Notes: generated by a model not told the origin, from the letters alone. Positions 34,978 to 44,294 are shown, counted from the stretch's first letter. The stretch is DNA of 64,000 bases from Sphingomonas populi (GCF_004208535.1 NZ_SGIS01000026.1:1-64000); one strand, 5' to 3'. Made by a program: numbers and translations.

Positions 34978-36027
34978 ATGTCCGATGCATTTTCACCTCC
35001 GCTGTCGCTCGGCGAACCCGCGCCGTGGTTTACCGCGCCCATGCTCGGGCAGGCGACCGGCGCTGATTTCGACAAGGCGGGCGGGCGGCATGTGCTACTG
35101 CTGTTTTTCGGCTCCGCAGCAAATCCCGCTGCCGATGCTGCTTTGCGATTGGTGGAAGCGAACGCTGACCTTTTGAAGGATCGCCGCGCCGTAGTCCTCG
35201 GTGTCACGATCGACCCGCACGACTTGGTCTCCGGGCGGATCGCCGCCTTGCAACGCTCCGGCATGCAGATCTTCATCGACGCAGACCGGCGGGTCAGCGC
35301 ACTCTACGGCGCAATTCAGCCAGATGCCCAACGCGTGACGTTCAACCCGTACTGGCTTCTGCTCGACCCGACGCTGCGGGTCACCGGCCTTTTTTCGCTG
35401 CGATTTGGCACGGACGCGATGGCCGCCTTGCGTCGACAGCTCGACGCCCCAGCGATCGAGATAAGCGCCCCGGTGCTGATCCTGCCGAACGTCCTCGATC
35501 TCCAGTTCGCCGCCGAACTCGTCGATCTCCACAAACGTCACGGCGGCCAAGAGACCGGCGTCATGCGGCAGGTCGGCGATCGAACGGTGGAGGTGCACCA
35601 CCACGACATCAAGCGTCGACGCGATCACATGATCCAAGCAGCAGCGGTGCAGGCACGGCTTCGGGAATCCGTGATGTCGCGGCTGGTCCCGATGATCGAG
35701 CGCTGCTTCCAGTACCGACCGACGGAGATCGAGCGCTACATCGTTTCTTGCTATGATACTGAGGACAGTGCGCATTTCGCGCCTCACCGGGACAATACCA
35801 CTCGCGCCACGGCGCATCGGCGGATCGCGGTGACGATCAACCTCACGGACGACTATGATGGCGGCGAGCTCCGCTTCCCTGAATTTGGGGCACGTCGGTA
35901 TCGTGCTCCGCTTGGCGGTGCGATCGCTTTCTCCTGCTCGCTGCTACACGAAGTAACCCGCATGACCGCTGGACGGCGGTATGCCACGCTGCCGTTCCTC
36001 TATGGCTCCGCGCCTCGCTGTGATTGA
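34978..36027 (+). CDS. Fusion of a cysteine-less peroxiredoxin-like domain and a 2OG-Fe(II) oxygenase domain
   Basis: A 349-residue two-domain protein. Residues about 10-155 follow the AhpC/TSA redoxin pattern (LGEPAPWFTAPML, LLLFFGSAANP, VVLGVTIDP), but there is no Cys anywhere in that domain, so it cannot be a peroxidase. Residues about 165-345 are a prolyl-4-hydroxylase-like 2-oxoglutarate oxygenase with His270 and Asp272 (FAPHRDN), His324 (LLHEVT) and Arg334 (AGRRYATLPF). There is no signal peptide. It is divergent from the TonB receptor/SapC/cupin/halogenase set, so it is a second iron oxygenase in that locus. The substrate is unknown; the redoxin-like part may serve protein binding. Confidence 0.85.
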   Translation: MSDAFSPPLSLGEPAPWFTAPMLGQATGADFDKAGGRHVLLLFFGSAANPAADAALRLVEANADLLKDRRAVVLGVTIDPHDLVSGRIAALQRSGMQIFIDADRRVSALYGAIQPDAQRVTFNPYWLLLDPTLRVTGLFSLRFGTDAMAALRRQLDAPAIEISAPVLILPNVLDLQFAAELVDLHKRHGGQETGVMRQVGDRTVEVHHHDIKRRRDHMIQAAAVQARLRESVMSRLVPMIERCFQYRPTEIERYIVSCYDTEDSAHFAPHRDNTTRATAHRRIAVTINLTDDYDGGELRFPEFGARRYRAPLGGAIAFSCSLLHEVTRMTAGRRYATLPFLYGSAPRCD

Positions 36028-36144
36028 ATGGCTGTGACACTTGCGGCGAAACGCCGCTCTGTCGCAGCCTCCCGGAAGATCACGAGACGGTAGACGTTCG
36101 GGTGCGTCCGCGCCGCATAGCGTGAGCGTTCGTCGGCAGTCGCT

Positions 36145-37167
36145 TCAGGTGCCCCGCAGGCCGGGCGGCGGCGCGGCGGACTCACGGATCATCAGCTCAT
36201 GAGAATGCACAACCTCGCCGAGCGGATCGCGCCCTTCAAGCTGGGCTATCACCATATCAGTGGCAGCTACGGCCATTGCGAACACCGGCTGGCGCACCGT
36301 CGTAAGGCGGGGCCAAATGATTCTCGAAACCTCGGAATCGTCAAACCCGACGACGGAAAGCTGCTCGGGTATCTGCATGCCAAGCTCCCGAGCCGCCATC
36401 ATCGCGCCAACCGCCATGTCGTCGTTCTGGGCAAGAATGGCGGTCGGGCGATTGGGCCGGTTCAGAATTGCGCGTCCTGCGGCGAGGCCACTCTCATAAG
36501 TGAATAAGCCGGGTTCGATCTGATCGAATTTCAACGCAATCCCTGCCTGATGGAAGGCTTGAGTATAGCCCAACATCCGCGCTTCGCTTGACGGATGGGT
36601 CGCATCGCCACGAATTATCGCAATCTCACAATGCCCCATCGCGATCACGTAAGCGGCAATCTCCCGCGCGGCAGTGACGTCATCGACGAGGTTGCTCGGT
36701 GCAGAATCAATCATCCGGGTCGGCGCGATGCGCGCACAGAAGATCCCCGCTTCCTTCAACTGGCGCAGGATCACGGGGTTGTCCGATGCCGGGGGCGCCA
36801 ATACCACACCATCGAGCGCAGCCGATCGCAGCAATCGAACGACCTCCGCAGCATTTTCCTGAACCGAACGGACCGGGATGACCACCAGTCGGTAACGTTC
36901 GCCTGTAAGGCGCTCAAGCACGCCTCTCTGCAGCTCCACTACATAGCTGGGACTTGGATTTTCATAGACGAGCCCGATCATATGCGAACGCCGCCGCACC
37001 AGCGCTTGGGCGAAGACATTTGGATGATAATCGAGCTCTTCGGCGGCTGCGCGCACGCGCCGCTGGACGTCGACGCTGACATTGGGGCCGCCGTTGAGAA
37101 CGCGAGAAACCGTCTTGGTCGACACCCCAGCGAGGCGACCGACGTCCACAATCGTTGTTCGCTTCAT
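36145..37167 (-). CDS. LacI-family regulator of the halogenase locus
   Basis: A 340-residue LacI/GalR repressor with helix-turn-helix IVDVGRLAGVSTKTVSRVLN (about 6-25) and a sugar-binding-type domain (AQNDDMAVGAMMAARELG, SVVGFDDSEVSRIIW). ATG 37167 is chosen, with GGGACG just upstream; a GTG one codon earlier is equally in frame. A TGATAACGTTGACA palindrome 62 bases upstream suggests autoregulation, and similar palindromes precede the receptor and the small ORF-halogenase pair. It is convergent with the redoxin-2OG gene. Confidence 0.9.
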   Translation of the reverse strand: MKRTTIVDVGRLAGVSTKTVSRVLNGGPNVSVDVQRRVRAAAEELDYHPNVFAQALVRRRSHMIGLVYENPSPSYVVELQRGVLERLTGERYRLVVIPVRSVQENAAEVVRLLRSAALDGVVLAPPASDNPVILRQLKEAGIFCARIAPTRMIDSAPSNLVDDVTAAREIAAYVIAMGHCEIAIIRGDATHPSSEARMLGYTQAFHQAGIALKFDQIEPGLFTYESGLAAGRAILNRPNRPTAILAQNDDMAVGAMMAARELGMQIPEQLSVVGFDDSEVSRIIWPRLTTVRQPVFAMAVAATDMVIAQLEGRDPLGEVVHSHELMIRESAAPPPGLRGT

Positions 37168-37228
37168 CACCGTCCCGACCTGAGTTCTGCCAACTAGACC
37201 AGAAAGCGCAGAAGCGCGCTAGGGTCCC

Positions 37229-37242
37229 TGATAACGTTGACA
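37229..37242. promoter_or_regulatory. Palindrome TGATAACGTTGACA, candidate LacI operator
   Basis: Fits TGACAACGTTGTCA at 12 of 14 positions with the central CG typical of LacI-family sites. It lies 62 bases before the LacI start codon. Confidence 0.5.
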
Positions 37243-37448
37243 ACGCAGAGTCGAATGGGGGAGGTCAGAACATGGGCCACTTCTCAGTGAAAATTGTGCG
37301 CCTCCCGGGTCGGCCCTCGGAGGAAATCAACAGTCGCCGCTGTAAAACGCGAAATTGATGCTGACATATTCCGATCGGCACACCCCTCCGTTGCCTCATA
37401 GGCGTGGTCCGGCGAACGGGTTTGCATGTGCGCTCAAACGCTCCGGGT

Positions 37449-38273
37449 TCAGGCGGCGCCGGGACGAAACGCAGTATCTTGTGTCGGCAGCACGGCTGGT
37501 TCGGACCTATATCGCGTGATGTGGAGTCCGCCGTCGACGTGGATGGTTTCTCCGGTGACATATTTTGCCATGTCCGACGCGAGGAACACCGCTACCGGCG
37601 CGATATCCTCTTCAGGATCTCCTACGCGACCACTTGGGTTCATTTCAGCCGCAGCAGTTTCGAAGTCCGGTATCTGGTCGACCATCTGATGAAAGCCCGC
37701 GCCCTTGGCCACGGGTGCCACGCAGTTGACCAGAATGTTATAACGCGCCCATTCGATCGCGACAGCGCGCGTCAGTGCCTGGATCGCAGCCTTGCTCGCG
37801 ATATAGTCGGACCGCAGCCATGCGCCTGCATCGGCATCGATCGAATAGAAGTTGATGACGCGGCCCCCGTCGCGACGGCGGAGATAGGGCAGCGCCTCCC
37901 GCATCATCAACCAGGTGCCCTTCAGATTGACGTCGAGGACCTGTTGCAGTTCCTCCAAAGATTTGTCCTCGAACCTGACATAGGCCGATGAACGGTATGC
38001 GTTGTTGACGATGATGTCGACGCCGCCAAATGTGGCTTCGGTTTCCGCCATCAGACGCTGGACCGCTGCTTGATCGGAAACATCGGCAAGGATGGGGTGG
38101 GCCATGCCTCCCCATTCAGACCGGATTTGATCCGCACACAGTTCCGCAGCCGGGCCGTCAATATCGTTGATGATGACCGATGCCCCCTCCCGCGAGAAGC
38201 GTCGGGCGATGCCCCGGCCAACGCCGGAGCCGGCGCCGGTCACGATGGCGACCTTGCCTTCCAAAAGTCCCAT
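37449..38273 (-). CDS. Short-chain dehydrogenase/reductase (SDR)
   Basis: A 274-residue classical SDR. The cofactor motif is [11 protein letters not shown] (12-22), with Asp in INDIDG favouring NAD(H), the NNAY segment, and the catalytic YIASK. The C-terminus ends with the usual VDGG plus an extra tail of about 25 residues. ATG 38273 has AGGAGA seven bases upstream. It is last in a minus-strand set (extradiol dioxygenase, TetR, SDR), 11 bases after TetR. It probably oxidises a hydroxylated ring or dihydrodiol intermediate; the substrate is not known. Confidence 0.9.
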   Translation of the reverse strand: MGLLEGKVAIVTGAGSGVGRGIARRFSREGASVIINDIDGPAAELCADQIRSEWGGMAHPILADVSDQAAVQRLMAETEATFGGVDIIVNNAYRSSAYVRFEDKSLEELQQVLDVNLKGTWLMMREALPYLRRRDGGRVINFYSIDADAGAWLRSDYIASKAAIQALTRAVAIEWARYNILVNCVAPVAKGAGFHQMVDQIPDFETAAAEMNPSGRVGDPEEDIAPVAVFLASDMAKYVTGETIHVDGGLHITRYRSEPAVLPTQDTAFRPGAA

Positions 38274-38284
38274 CAGCCAGTCTC

Positions 38285-38992
38285 CTAATTATTCGTTCTG
38301 ATCGACCGCATCAGAATATCAACGGCAAAAAACTGCCACGAGGTCATCCTGTCCTCGTCATTCACGTCAATATCACAGATCATCTGCAAGGACTGTCTGT
38401 TGTTTTTCGCTCCAGACGTAATCATGCAGGCGGCAGCGAAGAAATTCGCGGCATCTACTCCCTGCCGTATCGTGCCTTGTTCGGCACCGAGGTCGAGCAG
38501 GATTTGCACTCTGCCTACAATTTTATGGATCATTTTCGTGAAAATTGCCTTGGCCTTCTTGTCAGAGCCAGGCAAGCAAGCCTGGCTGACCATGAATGCG
38601 GACAAGATTGGTGCCTGATCTGCATTTTCTCCCAGGCCGAGAAGGAGTTTATAGATTGCTGCGTCCGGCTTTTCGCCTTCAAGATCCAAATGGTCAAATT
38701 GTTCTACCAACATCTCGGTTTCACGAATAACGATGTCGTAGAATATTTCTTCTTTGTTCTTGTAATAATAATAGACTGATTGCCGTGTTAAGTTCGCACG
38801 CGCGGCGATCGTGTCGATTTTTGCCGCTGCCGGGCCAATGGCTATGAACTCAAGGCGAGATGCCTCGATGATTCTCTCCAAGGCCTGACTGCATTGCGCC
38901 CGTTTCGACGCGCCGGTGGCGAGCGATTTCGGTCTCTTGGGCGGTCGCTCAGCGGAATTAGGAAGCGGCGCTGTGATGGTTGCATCGAGCAT
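38285..38992 (-). CDS. TetR-family transcriptional regulator
   Basis: A 235-residue TetR-like protein. After a disordered N-terminal 30 residues, the DNA-binding domain reads [15 protein letters not shown] and then [22 protein letters not shown]. The C-terminal ligand-binding part is helical and poorly conserved. The stretch encoding residues about 70-110 is notably AT-rich. It lies between the extradiol dioxygenase and SDR genes (14 and 11 bases away), so it is likely a local, self-controlling regulator. The AAACATTTGTTT palindrome at 40064 is a possible site. Confidence 0.87.
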   Translation of the reverse strand: MLDATITAPLPNSAERPPKRPKSLATGASKRAQCSQALERIIEASRLEFIAIGPAAAKIDTIAARANLTRQSVYYYYKNKEEIFYDIVIRETEMLVEQFDHLDLEGEKPDAAIYKLLLGLGENADQAPILSAFMVSQACLPGSDKKAKAIFTKMIHKIVGRVQILLDLGAEQGTIRQGVDAANFFAAACMITSGAKNNRQSLQMICDIDVNDEDRMTSWQFFAVDILMRSIRTNN

Positions 38993-39006
38993 GGCTCACT
39001 CCGGCC

Positions 39007-39981
39007 TTAGAACGGTTCAAAATTCGCTGCGAACTGCGGCGGCGGTGGCGGTCCCCAGAACGAGAAGGCGTCGTCTGGCGTATAATCGGCGGCCGGCCAC
39101 TCGGCGCCTGCAGGGATGAAATCGATATCGGCGGAATATTCCGCGAAACTCATCCAGGGGTCGCGCACATAGTAGAAATAATTCGCCCCGAGGAGGTGGC
39201 GGCCCAATCCCCAACCTGCCGAATGGCCCTTTTCGATCATCAGTTGGGAGGCCAGCCCAACGTCGTGGAACGTCGGCATGTCCCAACTCGAATGATGCAG
39301 CCCGGAACGATCGGACGCGGCGAGCGCGATAAGATGATGGTCCGAGCCGTGGATACCGTGCATGAAAGCGACGATGTCGCCTGACCGATCGGACAGGCGC
39401 AAGCCAAGGATCTGGCTGTAGAAATCAATCGCGCCAGATATATTGGCGGTGAAGAGCATGATGTGCGCAAGACGCCGCGGTTTCGCCACGGGCGCTATCG
39501 CCTTCCTAACGGCACCGGCTTTGCCAGGGGGTGAACTGGTGGCGCTGAACTCGGTCTTTGCAGCCGGTGAGGACTTTTCGCAGGCCTTGATTTGCAGCGG
39601 GAGCCCGTCGGGCGAAAGAAACCATATGCCGCCATCCTGTGTCAGCGGCGCGCAGCGTTCGACGTTCGCCTCGTCAACACGCTTCTCGAAATGGGGGAGG
39701 TCTCGTTCGAAGGCGCCGAAGGAGAGATAGCGCAGCTTTTTGTGAGGGCCCTGGGTCAACTTGGCCCAGCAATGCGGATTGCCGAACGTGTAGAGTTCCA
39801 GGCCGTGGTCGCCGACCCGCTTCACGTCGAGACCGAAATCCGTGTAAAACTGGGCTGCCTCATTCAAGTCGGGCACATCGTACGCGAAATGGTCCAGGGA
39901 ATGGATCCCGGCGACGACGCGTGAAGCCGCCAGCGCACTCGCCCCATCGGAGCTTCGTTCGAGCATCTGCCCTATCCTCAT
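39007..39981 (-). CDS. Type I extradiol dioxygenase (vicinal oxygen chelate family)
   Basis: A 324-residue two-domain VOC protein of the catechol 2,3-dioxygenase kind. The N-terminal module starts HSLDHFAYDVPDL and the C-terminal module RRLAHIMLFTANI. The Fe(II) triad is His of LAHIMLF, His of SGLHHSSWD and Glu of SFAEYSAD, in the expected order. A Ser/Ala/Lys-rich linker of about 30 residues joins the modules, longer than usual. ATG 39981 and ATG 39966 are both possible; AGGATAGGG before the latter gives better spacing. It is the probable ring-cleavage step of the catabolic cluster, in one unit with TetR and SDR. Confidence 0.86.
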   Translation of the reverse strand: MRIGQMLERSSDGASALAASRVVAGIHSLDHFAYDVPDLNEAAQFYTDFGLDVKRVGDHGLELYTFGNPHCWAKLTQGPHKKLRYLSFGAFERDLPHFEKRVDEANVERCAPLTQDGGIWFLSPDGLPLQIKACEKSSPAAKTEFSATSSPPGKAGAVRKAIAPVAKPRRLAHIMLFTANISGAIDFYSQILGLRLSDRSGDIVAFMHGIHGSDHHLIALAASDRSGLHHSSWDMPTFHDVGLASQLMIEKGHSAGWGLGRHLLGANYFYYVRDPWMSFAEYSADIDFIPAGAEWPAADYTPDDAFSFWGPPPPPQFAANFEPF

Positions 39982-40063
39982 CCTATGGCCGCGTCATCTG
40001 TACTGACACGTTGTAATGCCGAGTATGTTGCCGTTCCAAACCGTTGGTGTAAACCCCTGTTCG

Positions 40064-40075
40064 AAACATTTGTTT
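40064..40075. promoter_or_regulatory. Palindrome AAACATTTGTTT in the divergent promoter, candidate TetR site
   Basis: Arms AAACA/TGTTT around TT, 43 bases before the thiolase start and 83 bases from the dioxygenase start on the other side. The position fits control of both units by the neighbouring TetR protein. Confidence 0.35.
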
Positions 40076-40117
40076 GATACGGTCGTGTGCCGGCAAATTT
40101 GAGAACGGGAGACCCGG

Positions 40118-41359
40118 ATGGGAGAGGCATTTGTCGCTGGCGTAGGTATGACGCCGTTCGGCCGTCATACCGACCGAACGCTGCGATCGCTTACGGCGGA
40201 GGCCGTGGCGGCAGCGCTTGCCGATGCCGGTGCCTCTCGGTCTGATATCGAGGTCGTTTTTTTCGGGAATGTCGGGCAGGGCGCGATCGAAGGCCAGCAT
40301 GCCGTGCGCGGACAGACCGCGCTTGCCGCCGCGGGGATCGAGGGAATGCCGATCATCAACGTCGAGAATGCGTGCGCGTCTTCCTCCACCGCGCTGTCGC
40401 TGGCCGTGTCACAAGTAGCGCATGGGGCAGTCGACGTCGCGCTCGTGGTCGGCGCTGAAAAGATGTTCGTGCCGGAGCGGGAGCGGATCGCGGCGGTCTT
40501 CGATGGCTGCTGGGATGTGGCAAACGCGGAGAAAAACGGCGCGCTAATGTCGGGGATGGGGCGCGGCGTCATCCCCGAGTCGGCGCGTGGGTTGCCGAAG
40601 GCGCAGAGCATTTTCATGGAAATCTATGCTGGCATCGCCCGCTGGCACATGGAGACGTTCGGCACGACGGTGGAGCAGATCGCCACTGCCGCCTCCAAGA
40701 ATCATGGGCATTCGGTGTTCAACCCGCTGTCGCAGTTTCGCGACGCATTCAGCCTGGACGAGGTTCTTGGCGGTCGGCCGGTCGCATGGCCGCTCACCGT
40801 TCCGATGTGCTCTCCGGTGAGTGATGGCGCGGCGGCGCTTCTGGTGTGTTCGCCGCGCGCGCTTCGGCGTTTCGGCGCCAACCGAGCGGTGCGAGTCCTT
40901 GCCAGCGTCGTGCGCAGCGGCCGCGATCGCCCGGTTGGCGACTATCGCCAGCACGTCTCCCACCTCGCGGCTGTTGCAGCCTATGAGCAGGCCGGCGTCG
41001 ATCCCAAGGATATTTCGCTCGCCGAAGTTCACGACGCAACGTCGTTTGCCGAGATCCTCCAGACCGAGAACCTCATGTTCTGCGATTTCGGGGAAGGCGG
41101 GCAACTGGCGGAAAGCGGCGCTACGCGGATCGGGGGGCGTATTCCCGTGAACCCCTCGGGCGGTCTGGTGTCGAAGGGGCACCCGATCGGCGCAACGGGG
41201 GCCGCGCAGATTTTCGAACTGGTAACGCACCTTCGCGGTGAAGCGGGCAGCCGCCAGGTCGAAGGCGCAAGACTCGCGATCGCCGAAAATGGCGGCGGCT
41301 TCCGGGCGGTCGAAGAGGCGGCGGTCTGCATCACCGTGCTCGAAAGGCCGCAATCGTGA
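40118..41359 (+). CDS. Thiolase family protein (SCP2/acetyl-CoA acetyltransferase type)
   Basis: A 413-residue thiolase. The nucleophile Cys86 lies in VENACASSSTA. HDATSFAE and KGHPIGATGAAQ supply the His residues. The usual C-terminal CxGGG cysteine is replaced by ENGGGF, as in SCP2-type thiolases, so activity may be thiolysis or aldol-type cleavage of a branched or ring-derived acyl-CoA. ATG 40118 follows GGGAGACCCGG. Its stop overlaps the acyl-CoA ligase start as GTGA. With that ligase it suggests shortening of a CoA-activated side chain. Confidence 0.9.
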   Translation: MGEAFVAGVGMTPFGRHTDRTLRSLTAEAVAAALADAGASRSDIEVVFFGNVGQGAIEGQHAVRGQTALAAAGIEGMPIINVENACASSSTALSLAVSQVAHGAVDVALVVGAEKMFVPERERIAAVFDGCWDVANAEKNGALMSGMGRGVIPESARGLPKAQSIFMEIYAGIARWHMETFGTTVEQIATAASKNHGHSVFNPLSQFRDAFSLDEVLGGRPVAWPLTVPMCSPVSDGAAALLVCSPRALRRFGANRAVRVLASVVRSGRDRPVGDYRQHVSHLAAVAAYEQAGVDPKDISLAEVHDATSFAEILQTENLMFCDFGEGGQLAESGATRIGGRIPVNPSGGLVSKGHPIGATGAAQIFELVTHLRGEAGSRQVEGARLAIAENGGGFRAVEEAAVCITVLERPQS

Positions 41360-42903
41360 ACGTCGCGCTGCTGCTGTCGCGAAGCGCGTCGATCACGCCA
41401 TCGGCTCCGGCGTTGGCGCACGGGCGGGAGCTACTGCTGGACTATTCCGGTCTGTGGCGCCGCGTGACGATGCTTTCGGAGGGCCTCGGCCAGATTGCCG
41501 AGCCCGGCGATCGCATCGTCGTGGCGATGAAGAACCTTCCCGATTATCTCGTGTTGATCTTTGCGGCTCTGCACCGCGGGCTGATCATCGTGCCGGTGAA
41601 CTCGGCCCTTCAGGTTCGCGAGGTCGAGCATTGCGTCGCCGATAGCGGAGCGGTCATCTGCTTCAGCGATGCCGATCACGTTGGCGGGCTGGCAACGTTG
41701 CTCGGTAAGGTCGATACGCTCAGGGCGGTCATCGACGTCGAGAGCGCGGGATTCCAGGCTCTCTACGTGGAGCCGACCGACCAGATGCCGGCGGAGAAGC
41801 AGTCTCAGGATCCGGCCTGGATCTTCTATACGAGCGGGACGACCGGGAAGCCCAAGGGCGCGACGTTGAGCCACGGCGCGTTGCGGGCAATGGCTACGGC
41901 GCAACTGTGTGACTATGGCACGCCATCAGATGGCGCTTGTATCGTCCACCATGCGCCGCTCTCGCACGCGTCTGGATTGCTTGCGATTCCCTTTACCGCT
42001 GGCGGCGCGCTCCATGTCATCCCGGGACCGGATGATCGTAGCGCCGAAGGGGTGCTTGGGCTGACGAGCCATTGGCGCAACGCCTATCTGTTTTCGGCGC
42101 CCACGTTCCTCAACCGCCTGGTTGCCTGCGCTTCCGCCAGCCTTGCCGTCGCAAGCGGAATCGAGACGATCTTCTTCGGTGGCGCTCCGATGTATGTCGA
42201 AGATCTGGCGCGGGCGCTTGCCGTGCTCGGCCCGCGTCTGGCGCAGATATATGGCCAGGGCGAGTCTCCGATGACGATCAGCGGTGTTCCGGCGCATGCC
42301 TACGGCTCCGCGAGCGGAGAGGCGCTGGGCAGATTGATGGCAAGTGCCGGCTGGGTGCGTTCCGGCGTCGAAGTCGCAATTCTGGACGACAACGGGGAAA
42401 GAGCGCTCGCCGGAAAACCGGGCATGGTCGTCGTGCGCGGCGACGTGGTGATGAGCAGCTATTGGAACATGCCGGAAGCTACCGCCAGCACGCTAGTGGG
42501 CGGATGGCTGCACACCGGTGATATCGGCGTTTTCGATGAAAATGGGCTGCTGTCGCTGATCGACCGCGCCAAGGAAGTCATCATCAGCGGCGGGTTGAAC
42601 GTCTATCCGCGCGAAGTGGAAGAAGTGCTTCTTTCCCATCCCGATGTCGGGGAAGTCTCGGTGGTCGGCCTGCCGGACGCCGAATGGGGAGAGATTATCG
42701 CTGCGGCGGTGGTTCCGAGGGATGGCCTGACCATCAAGCTCAAGGAATTGGACGCCCTTTGTCTCGAAAGTATCGCGCGGTTCAAAAGGCCAAAGAAATA
42801 TTTCTTTTTAAATGAACTGCCAAAAAGCGCGTATGGGAAGATATTAAAAAGGGAAGTAGTATCTTTGTTGTTGTCAGAAACGCATAATAACTTCGCAGGA
42901 TGA
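41356..42903 (+). CDS. AMP-dependent acyl-CoA synthetase/ligase
   Basis: A 515-residue ANL-superfamily ligase. The phosphate-binding loop is YTSGTTGKPKG (about 158-168), followed by an IYGQGESPM motif, LHTGDIG and KEVIISGGLNVYPREVEE, with a C-terminal Lys in YGKILKR. It activates a carboxylic acid as its CoA thioester. GTG 41356 overlaps the thiolase stop, and its own stop overlaps the Rieske alpha start as ATGA, so three genes are read as a coupled unit. The last 120 bases are AT-rich (about 34% G+C by hand count), unlike the rest of the gene. The substrate is an aromatic or alicyclic acid by context. Confidence 0.9.
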   Translation: MNVALLLSRSASITPSAPALAHGRELLLDYSGLWRRVTMLSEGLGQIAEPGDRIVVAMKNLPDYLVLIFAALHRGLIIVPVNSALQVREVEHCVADSGAVICFSDADHVGGLATLLGKVDTLRAVIDVESAGFQALYVEPTDQMPAEKQSQDPAWIFYTSGTTGKPKGATLSHGALRAMATAQLCDYGTPSDGACIVHHAPLSHASGLLAIPFTAGGALHVIPGPDDRSAEGVLGLTSHWRNAYLFSAPTFLNRLVACASASLAVASGIETIFFGGAPMYVEDLARALAVLGPRLAQIYGQGESPMTISGVPAHAYGSASGEALGRLMASAGWVRSGVEVAILDDNGERALAGKPGMVVVRGDVVMSSYWNMPEATASTLVGGWLHTGDIGVFDENGLLSLIDRAKEVIISGGLNVYPREVEEVLLSHPDVGEVSVVGLPDAEWGEIIAAAVVPRDGLTIKLKELDALCLESIARFKRPKKYFFLNELPKSAYGKILKREVVSLLLSETHNNFAG

Positions 42904-44294
42904 GCACGATGATTTTTCAAAAAACACCGGATTCGGCAAAGCAAATTGCGAATGAGCTCGTTCGCGAAGAGACTAGAGAAGTTTCTATGCGCGTAATGAG
43001 CGATCCGCAAGTCTATGAAATGGAGATGGAAACGATCTTCCAGAAGACGTGGATCTTTCTTGGGCATGACACCGAAATCCCGAAAGCGGGCGATTTCGTC
43101 ACGCGCAAAATCGGCAACGATGCCGTGATTGTTTCGCGCGCTGCATCGGGCGATGTTCACGTATTTCTCAACGTCTGCCCGCACCGTGGCATGCGTGTGT
43201 GCGGCGTCGATTCGGGAAATTCCGCGCTGCACCGCTGCATCTATCATGGCTGGGCATTCAGGTCGGACGGAAGCTTCTTCGGCGCCCCCGTCGAGCGAGA
43301 GCAAATGCACGGTAAGATGACCCCGAAATCTGAGCTTGGTCTGAAAAATGCCAAGGTCCACATCTATAACGGCTTCATCTTCGCCACATGGAACGAAAAT
43401 CCTGAGCCGTTTGACGACTTCCTGGGCGATATGAAGTATTACATGGATACGCTGGTCGCCCGAACGGACAACGGCCTGGAAGTGCTCGGGCCACCGCAAC
43501 GGGTGCGGATCCGGGGCAACTGGAAAACCGCCGGGGAGCAGTCCACCGGCGATGGATTCCACACGCTGACGCTTCACCGTTCGCTCATGGAGGCCGGTCA
43601 AATGGGTGGGTCGGGGGATTCCATCTACGACAATGCGCCCGCGATGTATGGCCAGAATATCAGTACCGATCAGGGGCACGGTGGACGCTGCATCCCGCCA
43701 GAAATGACATTTTCTGCGGTTATGGGCACCGATATCGACAAATGTTCCGTCGAAGAGCGCCTCGATCGGCTGCCCCCGCCGGGCTTGACGCGGGAAATGA
43801 TTCCCCAAATTTACCGCCACCTGGACGAGGGGCAGATCGAAGTGCTTGCGCGATCGCCGTTGCAGGCAGGGGGGTTGTTTCCCAACGCAAGCTTCGTCTT
43901 TCTCTTTGCTCCCGATGTGAACGGCGAATTTGTCGGATTGCTCGGCATGCATCTGTTCCAGCCTCTCGGTCCCGACGAGATGGAACTCTACACCTGGCTT
44001 TTTGCGGAAAAGGATGCGCCGGAAGACATGAAGCGCCGGATGCGCGCTGTTGGTGTTCAGGCTGTCGGCTCCTCAGGCGTCATCGAGCAGGATGATACCG
44101 AAACATGGTCCGTGATAACGCAGTCTTCGAAAGGCGTCATGGGGTCCCGCGGCACGCTGAAGTACCAGGCCATTACCGGTGAGCACACCAAGCCGGCGGA
44201 CTGGCCTGGTCCCGGCCATGTCTATGACGGTTTCACCAAGGACGACACGCAATGGAACTGGTGGGTCGCCTACAAGAATGCGCTCGCTTCCTGA
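42900..44294 (+). CDS. Rieske non-haem iron ring-hydroxylating oxygenase, alpha subunit (complete)
   Basis: A 464-residue alpha subunit. Rieske ligands are Cys93, His95, Cys113 and His116 (CPHRG and CIYHGW). The mononuclear iron site is Asp218, His221 and His226 (GDGFHTLTLH), with a later acidic ligand in EQDDTETW. Length and order are those of aromatic dioxygenases with alpha3beta3 form. The start ATG overlaps the ligase stop. A matching beta subunit lies at 59477. It introduces two hydroxyls, or one, on the ring of the unknown substrate. Ferredoxin is not encoded nearby; a reductase-type flavoprotein lies at 60992. Confidence 0.93.
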   Translation: MSTMIFQKTPDSAKQIANELVREETREVSMRVMSDPQVYEMEMETIFQKTWIFLGHDTEIPKAGDFVTRKIGNDAVIVSRAASGDVHVFLNVCPHRGMRVCGVDSGNSALHRCIYHGWAFRSDGSFFGAPVEREQMHGKMTPKSELGLKNAKVHIYNGFIFATWNENPEPFDDFLGDMKYYMDTLVARTDNGLEVLGPPQRVRIRGNWKTAGEQSTGDGFHTLTLHRSLMEAGQMGGSGDSIYDNAPAMYGQNISTDQGHGGRCIPPEMTFSAVMGTDIDKCSVEERLDRLPPPGLTREMIPQIYRHLDEGQIEVLARSPLQAGGLFPNASFVFLFAPDVNGEFVGLLGMHLFQPLGPDEMELYTWLFAEKDAPEDMKRRMRAVGVQAVGSSGVIEQDDTETWSVITQSSKGVMGSRGTLKYQAITGEHTKPADWPGPGHVYDGFTKDDTQWNWWVAYKNALAS

